A stretch of 64,000 nt of DNA from Progne subis subis (taxonomy: Eukaryota; Chordata; Aves; Passeriformes; Hirundinidae): the NCBI GenBank assembly GCA_022316685.1, contig JAKJHU010000141.1, forward strand, positions 1,396,347 to 1,460,346. The letters are read 5' to 3'. Numbering within the stretch: position 1 is the first letter of the stretch; every line of letters starts with the position of its first letter. Below are positions 13,856 to 26,828 of this stretch, piece after piece. The translations under genes were made by a program, and so were the position numbers. Below the pieces are notes generated by a model. That model saw nothing but the letters and a program-made list of their open reading frames with translations. It had not been told where the DNA came from and made no database searches.

Positions 13856-15744
13856 CCAGGTCACCTCAGAGGAGATGGGCTGGGTGAGTTACCCAGGAGA
13901 TGCCATCCCCCTGTCCTTCATGGGCCACCTGAGCTGCTCAACAGCAGCGTGAGGACGTTCCTCCTCTCAGCCTGCCTTCAAATCCCCAACTTGCAGATTT
14001 GTACAGGAGATGAAAAGACTCCAGCGAGGCCTTTCATCTTCATGGATCAGCACTTCCCAGAGGGTCTGCCACTCAAATGAGCCCTCCCCAACACCTACTT
14101 GGCCTGGCCCCTGGCATCTTTCCCCAGACATTTCAATTGATGTCGCTGATCTTGGCTCAGCAAATAATCCTTCTAATCACTGACAAGAACAGAGGCTGCA
14201 GCTCAGCGTTGCTTAGCCGTGCTAAGAGGGGGGGTACACAGCAAGGAAGCATCCTCTAGAAACTGAGCTTGAAAATGTGGCTGACCACACACAGGCAGCA
14301 GCTGCCGTGACCCAGGAGGCGACACTTTTTAAAATAAGGGCTGCAGCTGTGGTCTCCCATCACTGGGAGATGGCTGCCACTGTACCTACGAAGGCCCTGC
14401 TGGCACAGGACCTGGGAATGGCCCTCAGGCAGCCGGAGGTGCATCAGCTTTGGGTGTCAGAACACACATGGCACCAGCCGGCAGCTGCAAAGCATTCCGT
14501 GTGTGCCACAGGGTCTGGGAACATCCGGCACAAGGACATCACTGTGCTGCCTTCTCAGGGAGTCCCATGTCCTCCAGGACAGGAGTGTCACCACGTCTTC
14601 ATCTTGGGAACACGGATCCCATGGGAGTGAGGGCGAGAGGCGCTCGGGGATGGAGCTGGATGGCTGCACAGCACCGCAACCAGCTGGACTCCCTTGGAAA
14701 ACAACTTTTGGGAGCGTGCAATGCCTGGTCACTGACAGCACTTGTTCCCCACCACCAGGCAGCCAGCAGGCGCCAGGGAAAGGCCTGGGAGAGACAGGGG
14801 CTCTCCTCAGCCTGCCCAGTCCCAGCACCATTGTTCCCAAAACGATGTCTGAGGATTAATTAATTATCCTACAAGGGGCAGTAAGTAATAACACTCCTGG
14901 TGGAACAATAGAAGCCATTTGGTCGCCATGACAACCCAGCTTCACTTGTGCGCCTTTAATTTATTCATTGCACAGTTCCTTTCCCAAGCACACACGATGC
15001 CAAAAAAAAAAAAAAAAAAAAAAAAAAAAGCCTTGTTTTTCTTGCCAGTACCCATGTCCAGAGCGGGGGTAAAACACAGCCCTTTCCCCGGGGCATCTGT
15101 CACACAGAAGAATGATGCACATAAAATCCCTTCAGCCTGGAAACTTACATCACATGAGAACTCTTCTGCTCCCTGGATGTTTGTTCTTCAAGATGATTCT
15201 GATTTTTAACCCCTTCTTTGAAGCTGCCTCACCCACGGTGCTCGGAGATCTTGATCCTGAATAAATCCTCACCTCATCTCCCATCCCCAAACCTTTCCAC
15301 ACCCTTTCCCCCTGCCCCAGTCTATGTAGAAAAGATGGGCAGAAGATTACTCTTGTCAAACAGAGAGCCAGGAGGGATAATCAAAAGTCCAGAAGTGGCA
15401 TTCCTTCACGCCCACAGGAGCGTGGCACAGGCAGTGGTGCCCAGCCTGACCACAGCCACGCACTCAGTGCCCGTCCCTGTGCTGCTCAGATTGTGCAGGA
15501 TCCAGAGCAGCACGTGGATGAAGGCCTGTGCCAGGAGATCTGTGCCTCACAGAGGGATTATTGCTGCTGTTTCTGCCCCAGTTCTGTGCCAGAGGGAAGC
15601 AGGGGCTCACTGGAGAAGGGGGAGCATTTACATGGTGAGGGTTGGAGAGTGCTGCTGGGCCAATGGCTGCTGCACAAAGCACTTGACCGACCCCTTTAGC
15701 CCATGGACACCTCTCCATCAGCCTCTGCAGGGCTCAGCTGTCTT

Positions 15745-16205
15745 CACAGAGTGGTTTGGGTGGCAAAGGACTTCAAAGATCATCTTGTTCCAGCCCCCTG
15801 CCATGGGCAGGGACAGCTTCCACTATCCCAGACTGCTCAGAGCTCCATCCAGCCTGGCCTTGGGCACTGCCAGGGATCCAGGGGCAGCCACAGCTTCTCT
15901 GGGCACTCTGTGCCAGGGCCTCACTGCTTCCCAGGGAAGATTTTTTTTCCCTAAGATCCAATCTGAACCTGCCCTCTTAGTCTGAATCCATTCCCCCTTG
16001 TCCTGTCACTCCAGGCACATGTACAAAGTTTCTCTCCACCTTTCTTGTGGGCTCCCTTCAGGTACTGGAAGGCCACCCCTAAGCTGGCTTTTTTTCCAGG
16101 CTGAACAATCCCAGCTCTCCCAGCAGAGCTGCTCCATGCTTCTGCTCATCCTGGAGCCCCCTCTGGACTCACCCCAGCGGGTCCCTGTCCTTCCTGTGCT
16201 GGGGA
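15745..16205 (-). mobile_element. CR1 LINE, 3' fragment
   Basis: Minus-strand CR1 with GGACTTCAAAGATCATC at its 3' end, then CATGGGCAGGGACAGCTTCC, TCCAGCCTGGCCTTGGGCA, CAGGGATCCAGGGGCAGCC and AGGCTGAACAATCCCAGCTC. It is of the same subfamily as the copy at 11988. Intron 3. Confidence 0.94.
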
Positions 16206-17571
16206 CAGACCTGCTCAGGCTCACAGGGGCAGCTGCTGCAGGGAGGCTGAGAGCCAACCCCTTCACCCCCTCCCAGCTTTGTTTGTGCCAGTCTTGGTCT
16301 TGAGCCAGGATCCCGGACCCCAGATTGTCCACTCTGGCTCTAGCAGCAGGGTGACATTTGGCCCAGCACCCCAGAAGATCCAGGTCCAAGCTGAGCCTCG
16401 GGGAGGAGATGACTCAAAGCTGAGTTGTGGCCTGACAGGAACGAGAGATGGAACTAGGTTAAGCCATCTGGCCCTGCTAAGCTGAGCCTAAACTCAAGCA
16501 CAGCTACCCAGTGCCTCTGTACCCAAATCCGGGGCCACACACAGTGCCCAGTGTCACTGCCACTGGACTGAGGTGTCACACGTCGCGCAGAGAATTCGGG
16601 TGACAGTGGGACGGTAGCAGAGAGGCAGCAAAAGAAACTCTCACACAGGAACATCAAGGTTCATGGCTGGCTCTTCCCCCTGGGTCATTCCAACTCGTGT
16701 TCAGGCTTTTCAGGCAGTTTGGAAACAAAACCAACTGGTCAGGTTGTGTCACCTCCCCTCCACAGAGCAGCAGAAGAGCTGGTGGGGCAGGGAAACGGGG
16801 CAGGGGAGGCCAGGGACAGAGAAATGGGACAGGAGCAGTGGGAGGCCAAGATTTTAATTGACTGCAACTGCAAGAGCTCTGAACTGGCCCAGGATTCTCC
16901 TGCAGGGGTCAGGAAGTGAGGAGCTGGACAGGAACTGTCAGGAGGCTCCCACCAGCCTCTGGGAAAGGAGAAGAGTCTGGAGGAAAAGCTTCTGGACACC
17001 AGGGAGAAAGGCAAGATTAGGCAACTACAACACAATCTCTGTCCTCTGCTGGGTGCTCAGGGCTTCTGAGGGACAGTCCTGGATGTGAACATAAACCATG
17101 ACCAAAGCAATCAGCAAATTTCACAGATTTCACCTAAACCATTGCTACTTAAGCAGGTGGGGTTTTTTTGTTGTTGTTTTTTTTTTTTTTCCCCACAATA
17201 TATGAAAAGCTCCAATCTATCAATGCCACCCAAAAGCAGATTTCCATTAGATGCCTCTCTTTCCAGCACAGGTCTCCATGGAAATGTTGAATTACCACCA
17301 GCAAATGAAAACTCACTGTTTTTAACCTGGCAGGAACAGGCTGACCATAAAGCCACCTTTGTATCAACCGAAAAATACAATTCAGATCTACTTTTTTATG
17401 GCATAAGCTTTTCTGACTTGAGGAGGTGTCTGTGCAACCAGGAGTAATAAGAATCTACTCTGGATGAGATGCCACAAGCTCCAGAGATGCCAGCAGAGAT
17501 CCAGCTGCCTCCAAGGAGCCATTGCCTTGGAAGTAAATCTCAGCCAGAAAGTGGAACAACAGTTTATAGTA

Positions 17572-17763
17572 GGTTTTTTTGTTTGGTTTTTGGTTGGTTG
17601 GGGTTTTGGGGTTTTTTGGGGGGTTTTTTGGAGGGTGGAGATTGGTGGGGGGTTTTTTGTTGTTTTGTTTTGGTTCTGTTTGTTTATTTTGGTTGGTTGT
17701 TTTTATTTGTTTGTTTGTTTTCACATTTCTTTCGTTTTTTTTCTTTTTCTCTTTCTTTCCAAA
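17572..17763. repeat. G/T-rich low-complexity tract next to the exon 3 donor
   Basis: For some 150 bases the + strand is almost entirely G and T (GGTTTTGG, GGGTTTT steps), then becomes T/C-rich (TTTCTTTTTCTC) up to the splice donor at 17768. On the sense strand this puts a purine run and then an A/C-rich stretch at the very start of intron 3. Confidence 0.9.
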
Positions 17764-17768
17764 CTCAC

Positions 17769-17836
17769 CATGTTGACTTCAGAGATCTGGTCAATGCTGG
17801 AGATGTGGATGCTCATTCCCACTGTGACAGGGTTAC
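17769..17836 (-). CDS. GABRB4: GABA-A receptor beta-4 subunit, coding exon 3 (beta-1 strand)
   Basis: A 68-bp minus-strand exon, the standard length of GABRB exon 3. The acceptor is GTGTTTCAG|GTAACC with a good branch-point candidate (CCTAACCC) about 25 nt upstream; the donor is AACATG|GTGAGT, near consensus. It enters in phase 1 to complete Gly57 and ends in phase 0. It encodes N-P-V-T-V-G-M-S-I-H-I-S, then S-I-D-Q-I-S-E-V-N-M (residues 58-79). The block V-G-M-x-I-x-I-x-S-I-D-x-x-S-E-V-N-M is the first beta strand of the extracellular domain of beta subunits. N-P-V in place of P-P-V, His67, and Q-I-S in place of M-V-S separate it from beta-1, -2 and -3 and match the beta-4/theta group as I recall it. 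It is too short to show up as an open reading frame and was found by its splice signals and motif. Exon 4, which should begin D-Y-T, was not found in bases 1-17768. Confidence 0.95.
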
Positions 17837-18439
17837 CTGAAACACAAACAGGCTGGGTTAGGACAACATTCAAGTCCTCCTCTCTCATCTGCAATATAAG
17901 AATTTCCTAGAAATGCATGGATTTGATTTTAGGCAGCCCCACATTCCCTGAGTATCACAGCACTGAATGTGCTCAAGTGATCAGATTTCTCTCGCTCCCA
18001 GACTTACAGACTCACCCCAAGGAGTAGTGCAGCCTAAGCTTGATTTTTTTTTATTTTTTTTTAATTCCTGGAAGTTCATTACCCCCTAGTAACACAATTA
18101 TCCCTGGTTATTCCAAACAATCCCTTCAGAGACCTGGTGGGCTCACATAGGGTGGTCCTGATTGACCATACAAAGAACACAGCACCAAAGCCCGTGGAAG
18201 CCACGGGCAGGAAACATGCTCCAGCTCACTCCTCCATCACTCTGTTTTGGCTCTGAGTACTCAGTCTGAAAATCCCAAGAGAATTTTAATACCCAAGGCA
18301 CCAGACAAGTAGAGGAAACAGATCCACGAAGTGAAAAGGCGGCATTTGTACAGTGGCTTTTCAGAGCAGAGCTGTGAACAGGACAGTCCCTGCAGTGGGG
18401 TTTAAGCCACATAAAACAATTTACAGCGAGGTACACACC

Positions 18440-18717
18440 TGTTGCCACATTCTATTAGCTTTCTGTGAACGTTTACATTTTGTAGTGGAGTCTTCTCATG
18501 CTTGTAACATAAACAAGAGTTGTTTTTCACATTCCTCTCTGATGAGGGACGACTGATTGACTTCTAGCCTAGCCAGTGAGATGGAGAGGTGGCAACCTTG
18601 TTCTCCAATCCCTGGTCACTGTCCAGAATCTATATAAGTGAGGTCATTATAATAAAGTTATCCTTCTTTTACCTTGGAGTTGGAGTATATAATTTCTCTT
18701 CGTGTCTTCTAGTGACA
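18440..18717 (+). mobile_element. Solo LTR, family LTR-B (class II ERV-like), copy 1
   Basis: A 278-bp LTR running from TGTTGCCA to AGTGACA, with perfect 6-bp target duplications CACACC (18434-18439 and 18718-18723). It has a TATA-like TATATAAG near 18631 and AATAAA at 18651-18656, in LTR order. It lies in GABRB4 intron 2, antisense to the gene. Confidence 0.92.
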
Positions 18718-21700
18718 CACACCCACGACCCAAGCCAGCAAAACCCCTCCTGTAGCTGGAGACGGGGTTTTTGCATCTTACCCCTCCCCTGCTCAGGCCC
18801 ACAACCCCAAAGGCAGAGCACGAACCCAGTCCCACCCCAAGAAAAGCCCCTCTCCTCACACATGAAAGGTGGAAAGCGGTCCCGTGCTGTGCGTCACTAG
18901 AAAGGGAACGGCAAGAAGTTGTGCCACTCAAGGTATTAACTCTTCCATGCACTCATTAGTAGATCTAAGTGCTGAAGTATTTACAGATAATCATGAAATG
19001 GCTTAGAAAGTAATTAGGAGATCGGGGGAGAGGGGAGAACCACACAACTGGAAATGAAGTGATTTTTTAATTATGTGTTACCAGAAGTAGGGAAGCAGTG
19101 TCATTAGGGGTGCCTTGTGATTGGGTGTGCTGTTCACCGAGACCCTCTGCTGCAAATTAAGCAGCATTATCCTTTAATGGAATATGAACAACACTGAAAA
19201 CATCAGAATCAACCACTGTAATTAGGCCCTGCTATGCAAATCTCCTTAAAGAGGCAGTGCAGGCTCCAGCACCCCGGGCTCGCTGACAGGGTGCCCGAGG
19301 CAGGGGCGCTCAGGAGACCTCGTGGAGCCTCTGAAGATCCCCTCACAGACACTTCTGAGTGCTTGTACCTTCATCCTTCACAAAGGAGCCAGGTGGGAAA
19401 ATAACAGTCACACCAGGGAGAGACGATCCTCCTGCAGCCTCTTTGTGCCAGAGGCTGACACTGGCACAGCAAAGCTTTTAAGGAAGTCTCACTTTGATAG
19501 TTTGTCTTCTTCTTTTCTTTTTTTTTTTTTTTTTTTACCCTGAAGTCAGGGCCTTGTGGTAGAAGCCATGGCAGGAGGAGGAAGTCAGCGCTGCCCTGAG
19601 GATCTTGCAGGCTAATTAGTTACAGGAGGAGAGTCAGGGCCACGCACAGGGCTGCAGCAGAGCCCGGGAGAAGCCAGATTCCCATTCCAGAGCCTTTCTG
19701 CCGTGCAATGCTGCTCCCTCCAAGAGTGCCCCACTGCCTGCTTGGCTTCCAGCCTGTCCCCACCGGGGCTTGTGTCACTGTGGCTGTGCATCCCCTCCTT
19801 CCCCAGCCCCAGCCAGGCTTCTTTCCCCTGCTGAAAGCAGCAGGCTGGGTGTTTGGAGCAGGGGAGCACTGGCAGCGGGGACAGACAAATATTTGTCAAA
19901 CCCAGAGCCCATCCAGTCTGTTCTATCCATCCAGACATTTGTGCTGTGCTCATCACCATGGCATCCGAGCGCCCGGGGTCACGCAGTGACTCAGTGTCAG
20001 AGCTCCAGACCTCCCCAGCTCCAGGAGCAGCTCTGGAGTGGAGGGATCAGCTCCCTGCAGAGTCAGCAGGGCTCCCCTTGGCGTTGCCAGCTCCTCCACA
20101 TCCCATCAACCAGACAATTTGGGAGGATCCGCTGCCCACCTGCGAGCCCTGGGGTGTGCAGCCCGTGGGCTTCTGTGTGACTGTCCCACAAACAAAGAAA
20201 CGCAAGCCCTGCCCTTGCTGCACCCACTTCATCTTGATGCCAGAAAAGCCATTTCACCTTCTCCAGCCCTGTTGTGAAGGCTGGCCCCCAGCCTGCTCAG
20301 GACAGGGATTCAGGAGGGTGGACACAGCCAGCACAAAAATAGTGTCCTGACTCTCAGTGCAGCCCAATGGAAAACCAGGCCAGCTGGTGCCCAGCTTTAA
20401 GTAGTACAGGGAAATAAACAAAGGACATAGATTCCGCCAATGTTAATGGCTTCAGGCAAGAGGGATGAAAAAGTAGGGTGTTTCAAATTTGGGATAATGT
20501 CATCTGTAGATTTGTCCAGAATGGACAGAACTCTGCATTTGTGGATCCGAGAGAGGGCAAAAGAAGTAAACCTGATATTAAAGGCCCGTGCTTTTATCTG
20601 TGCCTTGCCAGTGGGCACGAAGAACTAGACTTTCTCCCCTTAAAGAAAAAGCTTCTGCCTGGAAAGGATTTGTAGGCAAGATCACGAGTGAGGGAGTGTG
20701 AGGAATTGTGCCACTTTTACCAGCACCCTCACACATCCCTGTTTCTCACCACCACTGGAGAGTTCACCAACATTTTGTCCTGAAAGTTGCGTGATGCCTG
20801 AGAATAATGCACTCAGGAAGTTGGAAGGGAAGCAGACAAACAAGTTATAATAAAACCTGTCCCTTTTTTGAAAGTGATACTTGTCAAATATAAACACAGT
20901 CAAGGTAGAGAACAAATTGTGCTAATCTGCAATATTTTCCCAGCAACCAGTTATTACTTTCACATTTTATTTTATAATGCATAAACCCCCAGCACCTGGA
21001 GTCACGTTGCTAACAGGAATAACTCGGCACAAGTGTAGAGGAAAGGCTGTGTTTCCAAGCCTGCGTGTGCCTGCACTGCACAGAGGTGATGGCAGCCTGG
21101 ACTGGGACATCTCTCCCAGAGCTCAGCCTGGTTCTGAGCCTGCAGAGCACAAAATTCAGTGGAACAGGGGGGTGATTACTCAGGGCAACTGCTCTGAGCT
21201 AAGGTCCAAGATGTCCACTCTTCATTCCTCCCCAAGCAAGTTAAAACCAGAGCAAGCTTGGGTTCCTCTGCCTCCAGATCTCCAACTGCAACACGGACAC
21301 AGCCAAAAAGACTCCAAACCTGTGGGCAGGTGAACAGAGCTCGATTTATGGTCTGCTGAGGCCACATCATCTTTATGAACTCCAGCCAGCGCTTCAAGGT
21401 TCCTGGTTCCTGCATTCCTGCCCACGTGGACCTGGCACTGCTGGCAGAGCCAAGGTTTGCAGTGGCTGAGGGACAGGGATCAGCCTGAAAATCACCCTTT
21501 AGTCTGAACTACGGGAACAAAGGCATTAACAGGGTGTCAGAAATTTCACAGCTTCCCTGAACAATACCTTCCCACATTTCACTGCGCTGAAGTGAAATAT
21601 ACTGAAGTGAAAGATCTCTATTTTCCTAGATACCCAAACCAAATCTTCTCTGCAGTTTAAATGTAGTTTGGTCTCATCATTCCCCACCCCCCCCCCTCCC

Positions 21701-24700
21701 CACTCCATGACGGTGAAAGAATAAATCAATCATCCTTCCTTAACAACAGCTTTTATGTTCTGAGAAACCATGACATCCCCCTCCCTCCCCCAGCCATGCT
21801 GCCTTGTCTAGATTAAATGCACCTGATTTCTTCAACCTCTCCTCAGAGGTCATGTTTTCTAAAGCGCTGACAATTAGTGCTGCTCCCCTCTGGCCTTTTG
21901 CCAATTTGTCTACATCTCTATTTTAAAGGTATCCACGAACCAGCCCCTGAAGCGACGGCACGCTCGTACAGACAAAGGAAAAAAGCAACTTCTCCTGTAC
22001 AGAATCCACATCCCAAACCCACAGAAAACATCTCCAAACCCATCCTGGGAGCTGCTCACTCTGTGTAGGAGGTTAGAGATGGCAAAGGGGCAGCTGAGCT
22101 CCTGCCGCTGGAGTGCATCACGCGTGCAGCAGGAGGGAGCAGCCCCGTTCTCCTCTGGACAAGGGGAGAAATTATTCGAGACAGCTTTGTGCATGAGCCT
22201 CAGCATTCCCTGCTCGCACCCTGCCTGTGGCATCACCAGCCTCTGAGATCCCTGCAGCAGCACGAAAGCTGCTTTTAGGTCTTCTGCTGAGTAAACAAAG
22301 CCAACCAGAGAAAAATTAGAGGCTTCAGTTACTAAACCCACATTTAGAACAGGTCTGTGCCTTACCCTGCGACGGTAAATACCCACAGGCATGAGCTCCC
22401 ATCCGTGCAAAACCCTGCTCCTCACTCCAAAGCCTCTAGAAGCTGAAGGGCAGCCCCAAAACAGCCAGTCCCAGACAAGGCTGCCCTGCACTGTCTGGTG
22501 GAAGTGTTTCTGCACACACAGGGTGGTACAGGCACGCAGGAAGAGGGCCAGGTGCCTCTCCTGCATATCCAGCGACCCTCCACCCAACAGGAGCAGCCCC
22601 TGGGGTGATCTCAGCCTCCCCAGAGGCACCACCAGCACACAGCCTGCCATTCCACCACCAGCACTTCTCCCCTCAGTCTTCACTCCGCGCTCCGGAACGA
22701 GGCAGGAGCGTTCGGCCTCTGCTGGTTCTTGCTGCACAAAATGGCTTGCCCAGGCTGCTGCCTGCTCTGTTCCCAGCTCTGAACCTCGGGGCAGCCTGGC
22801 TTTGTGTTTGCAGCTCCATGGGCTGCCTTGCACAAGGCCTGACAGATGTGGTTTAGGTGGGAGCCGAGAGCTCCCAGGCAGCTGGAGGTACAGAAGGCGG
22901 CACATCCAGCACCGGGCTGGTTGTTGGATGAGGAGCTGCTGCCAGGATGAAAACATCCATCCTCTTCATAAATCTCCCTCTGGCCCTCCCAAAACAGATA
23001 GCCTTGAATCCTTTTCAGCTGATGGACAAATTAGTCCTGTGCTGTAGTTTTTTTGAAACCACCCAGAAGATAACTCAGAGGCCAGGCTGCTGTCAGGACA
23101 CTCAAATTTACTACACGCCAGTGCAGGCAGGATGGAAACAATCCTGGGTTTTCAGCACGCAGGAAGATTGCAAGAGAGGAGCTCACAAATTGCTGTCTGC
23201 ATAATAGCTGTGCTTACAGATCTCAGCACTGAGGCTCTGCTACAGCAGCGAGAGAACGTCTAAAAGATGCCAGCCCAGCAGGCGACACAAGCCAAATCAC
23301 AAAGAAGTTTCCCAACACTGATTTTCCCTTTCCTTTCCTTTTATTTGAGCTTATGTACAGCATCAAGCACGAACTCAGTTTAGTGTTAACATCACTTGAG
23401 GAACAAGAAAAGCTGACCATGTATCATGAAAGCAGAAATGTTCTGGGAACCACTTTCATCCAGCATCTCTGATTTGCAGTGACACCTAGAAGCACCGAGT
23501 TCAGCAGGGTCCCTTAAGAACCTAACTCAAACTTTTCCAATAAAATCTAGGTTTAAACATCCATTTAACACTTTCCAATCCTTTTCCCACCTGTTTTTTT
23601 GGGTTTTTTTTCCCCAGCTCTTATTTTCATGATCTCTCCCCCACCCACAGCCAATGCTGTGCATTCCTTCTGCCAGAAACATTGAAAACATTCAGAGGCT
23701 GATGTTGAAGCTCTTCCTCTACTCTCAGCAGGTCACCCCATGGAATCCCTTGGATTTAAAAGGGCAAAGCCCTCCCTGGTTTTACACTTTTGGGCGTTGC
23801 TGTACATTACCAGAAGGAGAGATGGTCTCAAGGCAAGACAGCAAATCTCTCATTGGCTTTTTGCCTGGGGTGGGGGGAACAGGTTTTATGAGGGATTTGT
23901 CCCTGCTGAGGAATCTCTCAGTAGGATTTTGGATCTAAAAGACAGGGCCCTGGCCTCCAGGTGTCTGGGGGTGTCAATGCCTGCTCTTTCCCCATGGATT
24001 CCTGGTTCTGGAGGGGCAGGAAGATAGCTACCACCAGTAGGTCCCATGGAGACTGCAGCTGCTCTCCAAGGAGGTCGGTCTGGCAGACAACAGTTCCTTG
24101 GGTGTGACAGGTCTCCTACATTTCCCCATACTCCCTTAGGGAGTGCTGTGCCCTTTTTACACCACTGAGCCCATGCACAGAATGAGGTTTTGCCTAGCCC
24201 TGGTGTGGTTTCCTTCCATCTACACCACACCCCGTGCAAAGAGGACAAGGAGGACTTCCAGGCTCCTCTCCTGGCATCCTCATCCAGCCAGACAACTGAA
24301 CTTGAAACATTTATTTAAGAAAGGGGAATACTTGGAACATCCTGAGGAAAATGGCAAGCTGCAGGAAGCTCTCACCGGGATGGTGAAATGGAGGACGGCA
24401 CAAAGGCAGAACGGAACACCTGAGGAAGGGAACAACCACAGCACAGCTCTTGGGAAGACCTTTGGAATATCCAAACCTGAGCATGGTGCAAGCAATGAGG
24501 CTCCTGCTCAGTGAGGAGCCAGGAGCCTCAGCCCTTTGCAGAGCAGGCAGAGCTGACCCCTGCTCCTGCCAGCACGGCTCTTTGCAGACACGCAGGTTAC
24601 CCTGCTAACAGCACCACAGCCCCAGCCTGTCGTCGCAGGAAGCCTCCCCACGGATCTGAACAGTCACAGAACATTTTCTCAAGCAGACCGTGCCTGCTCC

Positions 24701-26675
24701 TGAGGCAGTGCTGAGGGATCCTTCTGAAGGAGCAGTGCTTTCCCAGGGCAGATGTAACACCCGTTCTGTGACCGCTCCAGGGGAAGCAGAGCTGAGGAGC
24801 ACGGTCGGTGAGGCACGGTGGATCACCTAATCTGTCTCATGGGTATTTTTAATGGATTAGTCGGTATCAGAGTGGGATATTGCAAACGTCCCGTGGAAAT
24901 TTGGAAGTGAGAGAGAACAATCAGCTGGCTGCAAAAACAGTGTAAAGGTTGTCCCAGAGGGATTGAAGGATCACAGAGGAAGCTAAATCAAGGTTGATTT
25001 AAAAAGATGTCGGTAGACAGCTACCCAAGCTGAATAAAAACAAGGTCTCAAAAGTACAGGCTCAGAAATGGAACAAGAGAGTAGACACCAAGCCTGACAG
25101 CTGGACTGCCAGTGGATCCAGTCCAGCAGAGCACCTGTACACACACACACACACAGAGGGCTCTCAGCATTAAAAAAAGTTACTGACTACTCAGAACATC
25201 ATCTGTTCTTGGAAGAGGCCTAGGTCAGTGTCCAGGAGATAGATTTTTAAAGCTGTTTCATCCTCAGTGATGAAAACAGTCTTCCAACAGCTTCTGCTTG
25301 TGAATCTCTTGCCCAGGTGAGGCACATTTGGTAAGGTCACGGCAAAGCAAGAGGAAATTAAGTTCTCAGGTTTGTCAAGCTCTAATTTAGAGACACACAA
25401 CTGCATCACCTCACCAGAACTGACCATCGTCAACCTGGTCCAAGCAATCAACCCTTTGCCAAGAGGAATGTGTGCCAGCTCCATCCATCCCTTAAAGCTT
25501 TGCAGGGATGCCACTGCCACTGGATTCTTTGTTGGAGCAGGGACACTGCAGAAGGTGGACCCAGAGCTGACCCTCGGGAGATGAAGGCAGTGCTCCACCC
25601 TCCTGCAAGGATGGGTCACCTGCCCTCCCCGTGTCCCCCAGGGCACCCGCACGGACCAGCCCCGGGGCTTTGCAGCCTGCAGGGCACACGCTCAGGTGCT
25701 GCCACTGCGGAGTGCCACGTTTCCCTGTGTTTACAGCGAGCAAACCCCAGGAGAGCAGAGGCTCTGAGCATCCCAGGTCCCTCCAGCTCTCCTCCAGCAA
25801 GAGTAGTAGCAGGAGGACAGCGGGGCTCTGCCAAGCAAGTGCCTGTCGTAGACTGACAGCAAAGCAACACAAGCCAGGCTTCTTCTCCCCAGCAGCAGCA
25901 GCGTGAAGCATTGTGCCCACGCTGATCAGCCACCCCCACAGCGCTCCACCTGAGAAGACTTCCCTCCTACCTCTGTCAGGATCCTGGCAGGCAACTGCAT
26001 CTCTCCAGGGGCCCTGCCAGAGCAGCCCTGGGGCACAGCTCTGCCTGCCTGGGAAGCTCTGCTGGGCTCAGGGATAGTCCAGGCCTTTTGCTTTTACTCA
26101 GGCCCTCAGAGCTTGTGTTTGCCCCATCTCCTAGAGCCAGCCAGGGCACTGCCAGAGCCTCTGCTCCTCCAGCTGGGGCAGGCTCAGAAGCCTTTGGCAC
26201 CCTCCTGCTCCTCCTTTCCCAGACCAGCACCTGCTTTTGAAGGGGGCAGCTCTTCAAGGGATTGCACACAGACAGGAAATATTTTGAGCCCCTGGGTGCA
26301 AAAGTAAGCAGGGTGTTTAACCATGTACCAGAACACACTCACCACAGGCAGCTGCCCCATCTCCAGCTCCCCGGGTCACTCCCTGAGCAGACCAACCCCC
26401 AGGACTCATCACAGCCTCAAAAACACCTTTGACAATGCCAAATGCTTAATTTCTGCGCCAGTTTTGGTGCTACAAGGTCCACAGAAGCACACAGATTTTA
26501 ATTCAGGTTTAGGGCTGAATCCCAAGTGCTGGGATCCCTCCCCCAGCATCACAACACTCCTCGCAGAGCCAGGAGGTAGGAGTGCAGCAAAATACCTGGA
26601 AAACCACAGCACCACCCTCCTCTTCACAGCCAAACCACCCCCAATGGCAGGGGAGGTGCTGCTATATGTGGGACA

Positions 26676-26784
26676 CCCATCCCATCCCATCCCATCCCAT
26701 CCCATCCCATCCCATCCCATCCCATCCCATCCCATCCCATCCCATCCCATCCCATCCCATCCCATCCCATCCCATCCCATCCCA
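26676..26784. repeat. (CCCAT)21 microsatellite
   Basis: Twenty-one perfect copies of CCCAT (105 bp) plus CCCA. There are no interruptions, so the array is probably young and length-variable. It lies in GABRB4 intron 2, 45 bp upstream of an ERVL-like LTR. Confidence 0.98.
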
Positions 26785-26828
26785 CAACCTCCAGCTGATG
26801 CCTTAAGTTTTATCTTTCATGTATTCCA

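Larger units (their letters stand above)
1..17768 (-). other. GABRB4 intron 3 (partial), remaining sequence
   Basis: Outside the repeats listed separately, I see no coding or RNA gene. 1-2390 and 2611-7700 are single-copy-looking DNA with short poly-A/T runs (6316-6341), a (GATG)4 at 5781 and AT-rich stretches at 4640-5240 and 7340-7700 that look like conserved noncoding sequence. 8973-10676, 12151-13145 and 13856-15744 are featureless except for an A-run (15003-15029) and an X-box-like motif near 14922. 16206-17571 holds nothing recognisable. The 221-bp exon 4 was looked for on the minus strand and not found. Confidence 0.7.

Noticed and set aside
15218..15985. Plus-strand frame of 255 codons
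   Set aside because: Its last third lies in an antisense CR1 fragment and the rest has no recognisable features.
1..17768. GABRB4 exon 4
   Set aside because: A 221-bp exon beginning D-Y-T and containing the conserved W-x-P-D-T-Y-F block was sought on the minus strand; none was seen, so it is taken to lie beyond base 1.
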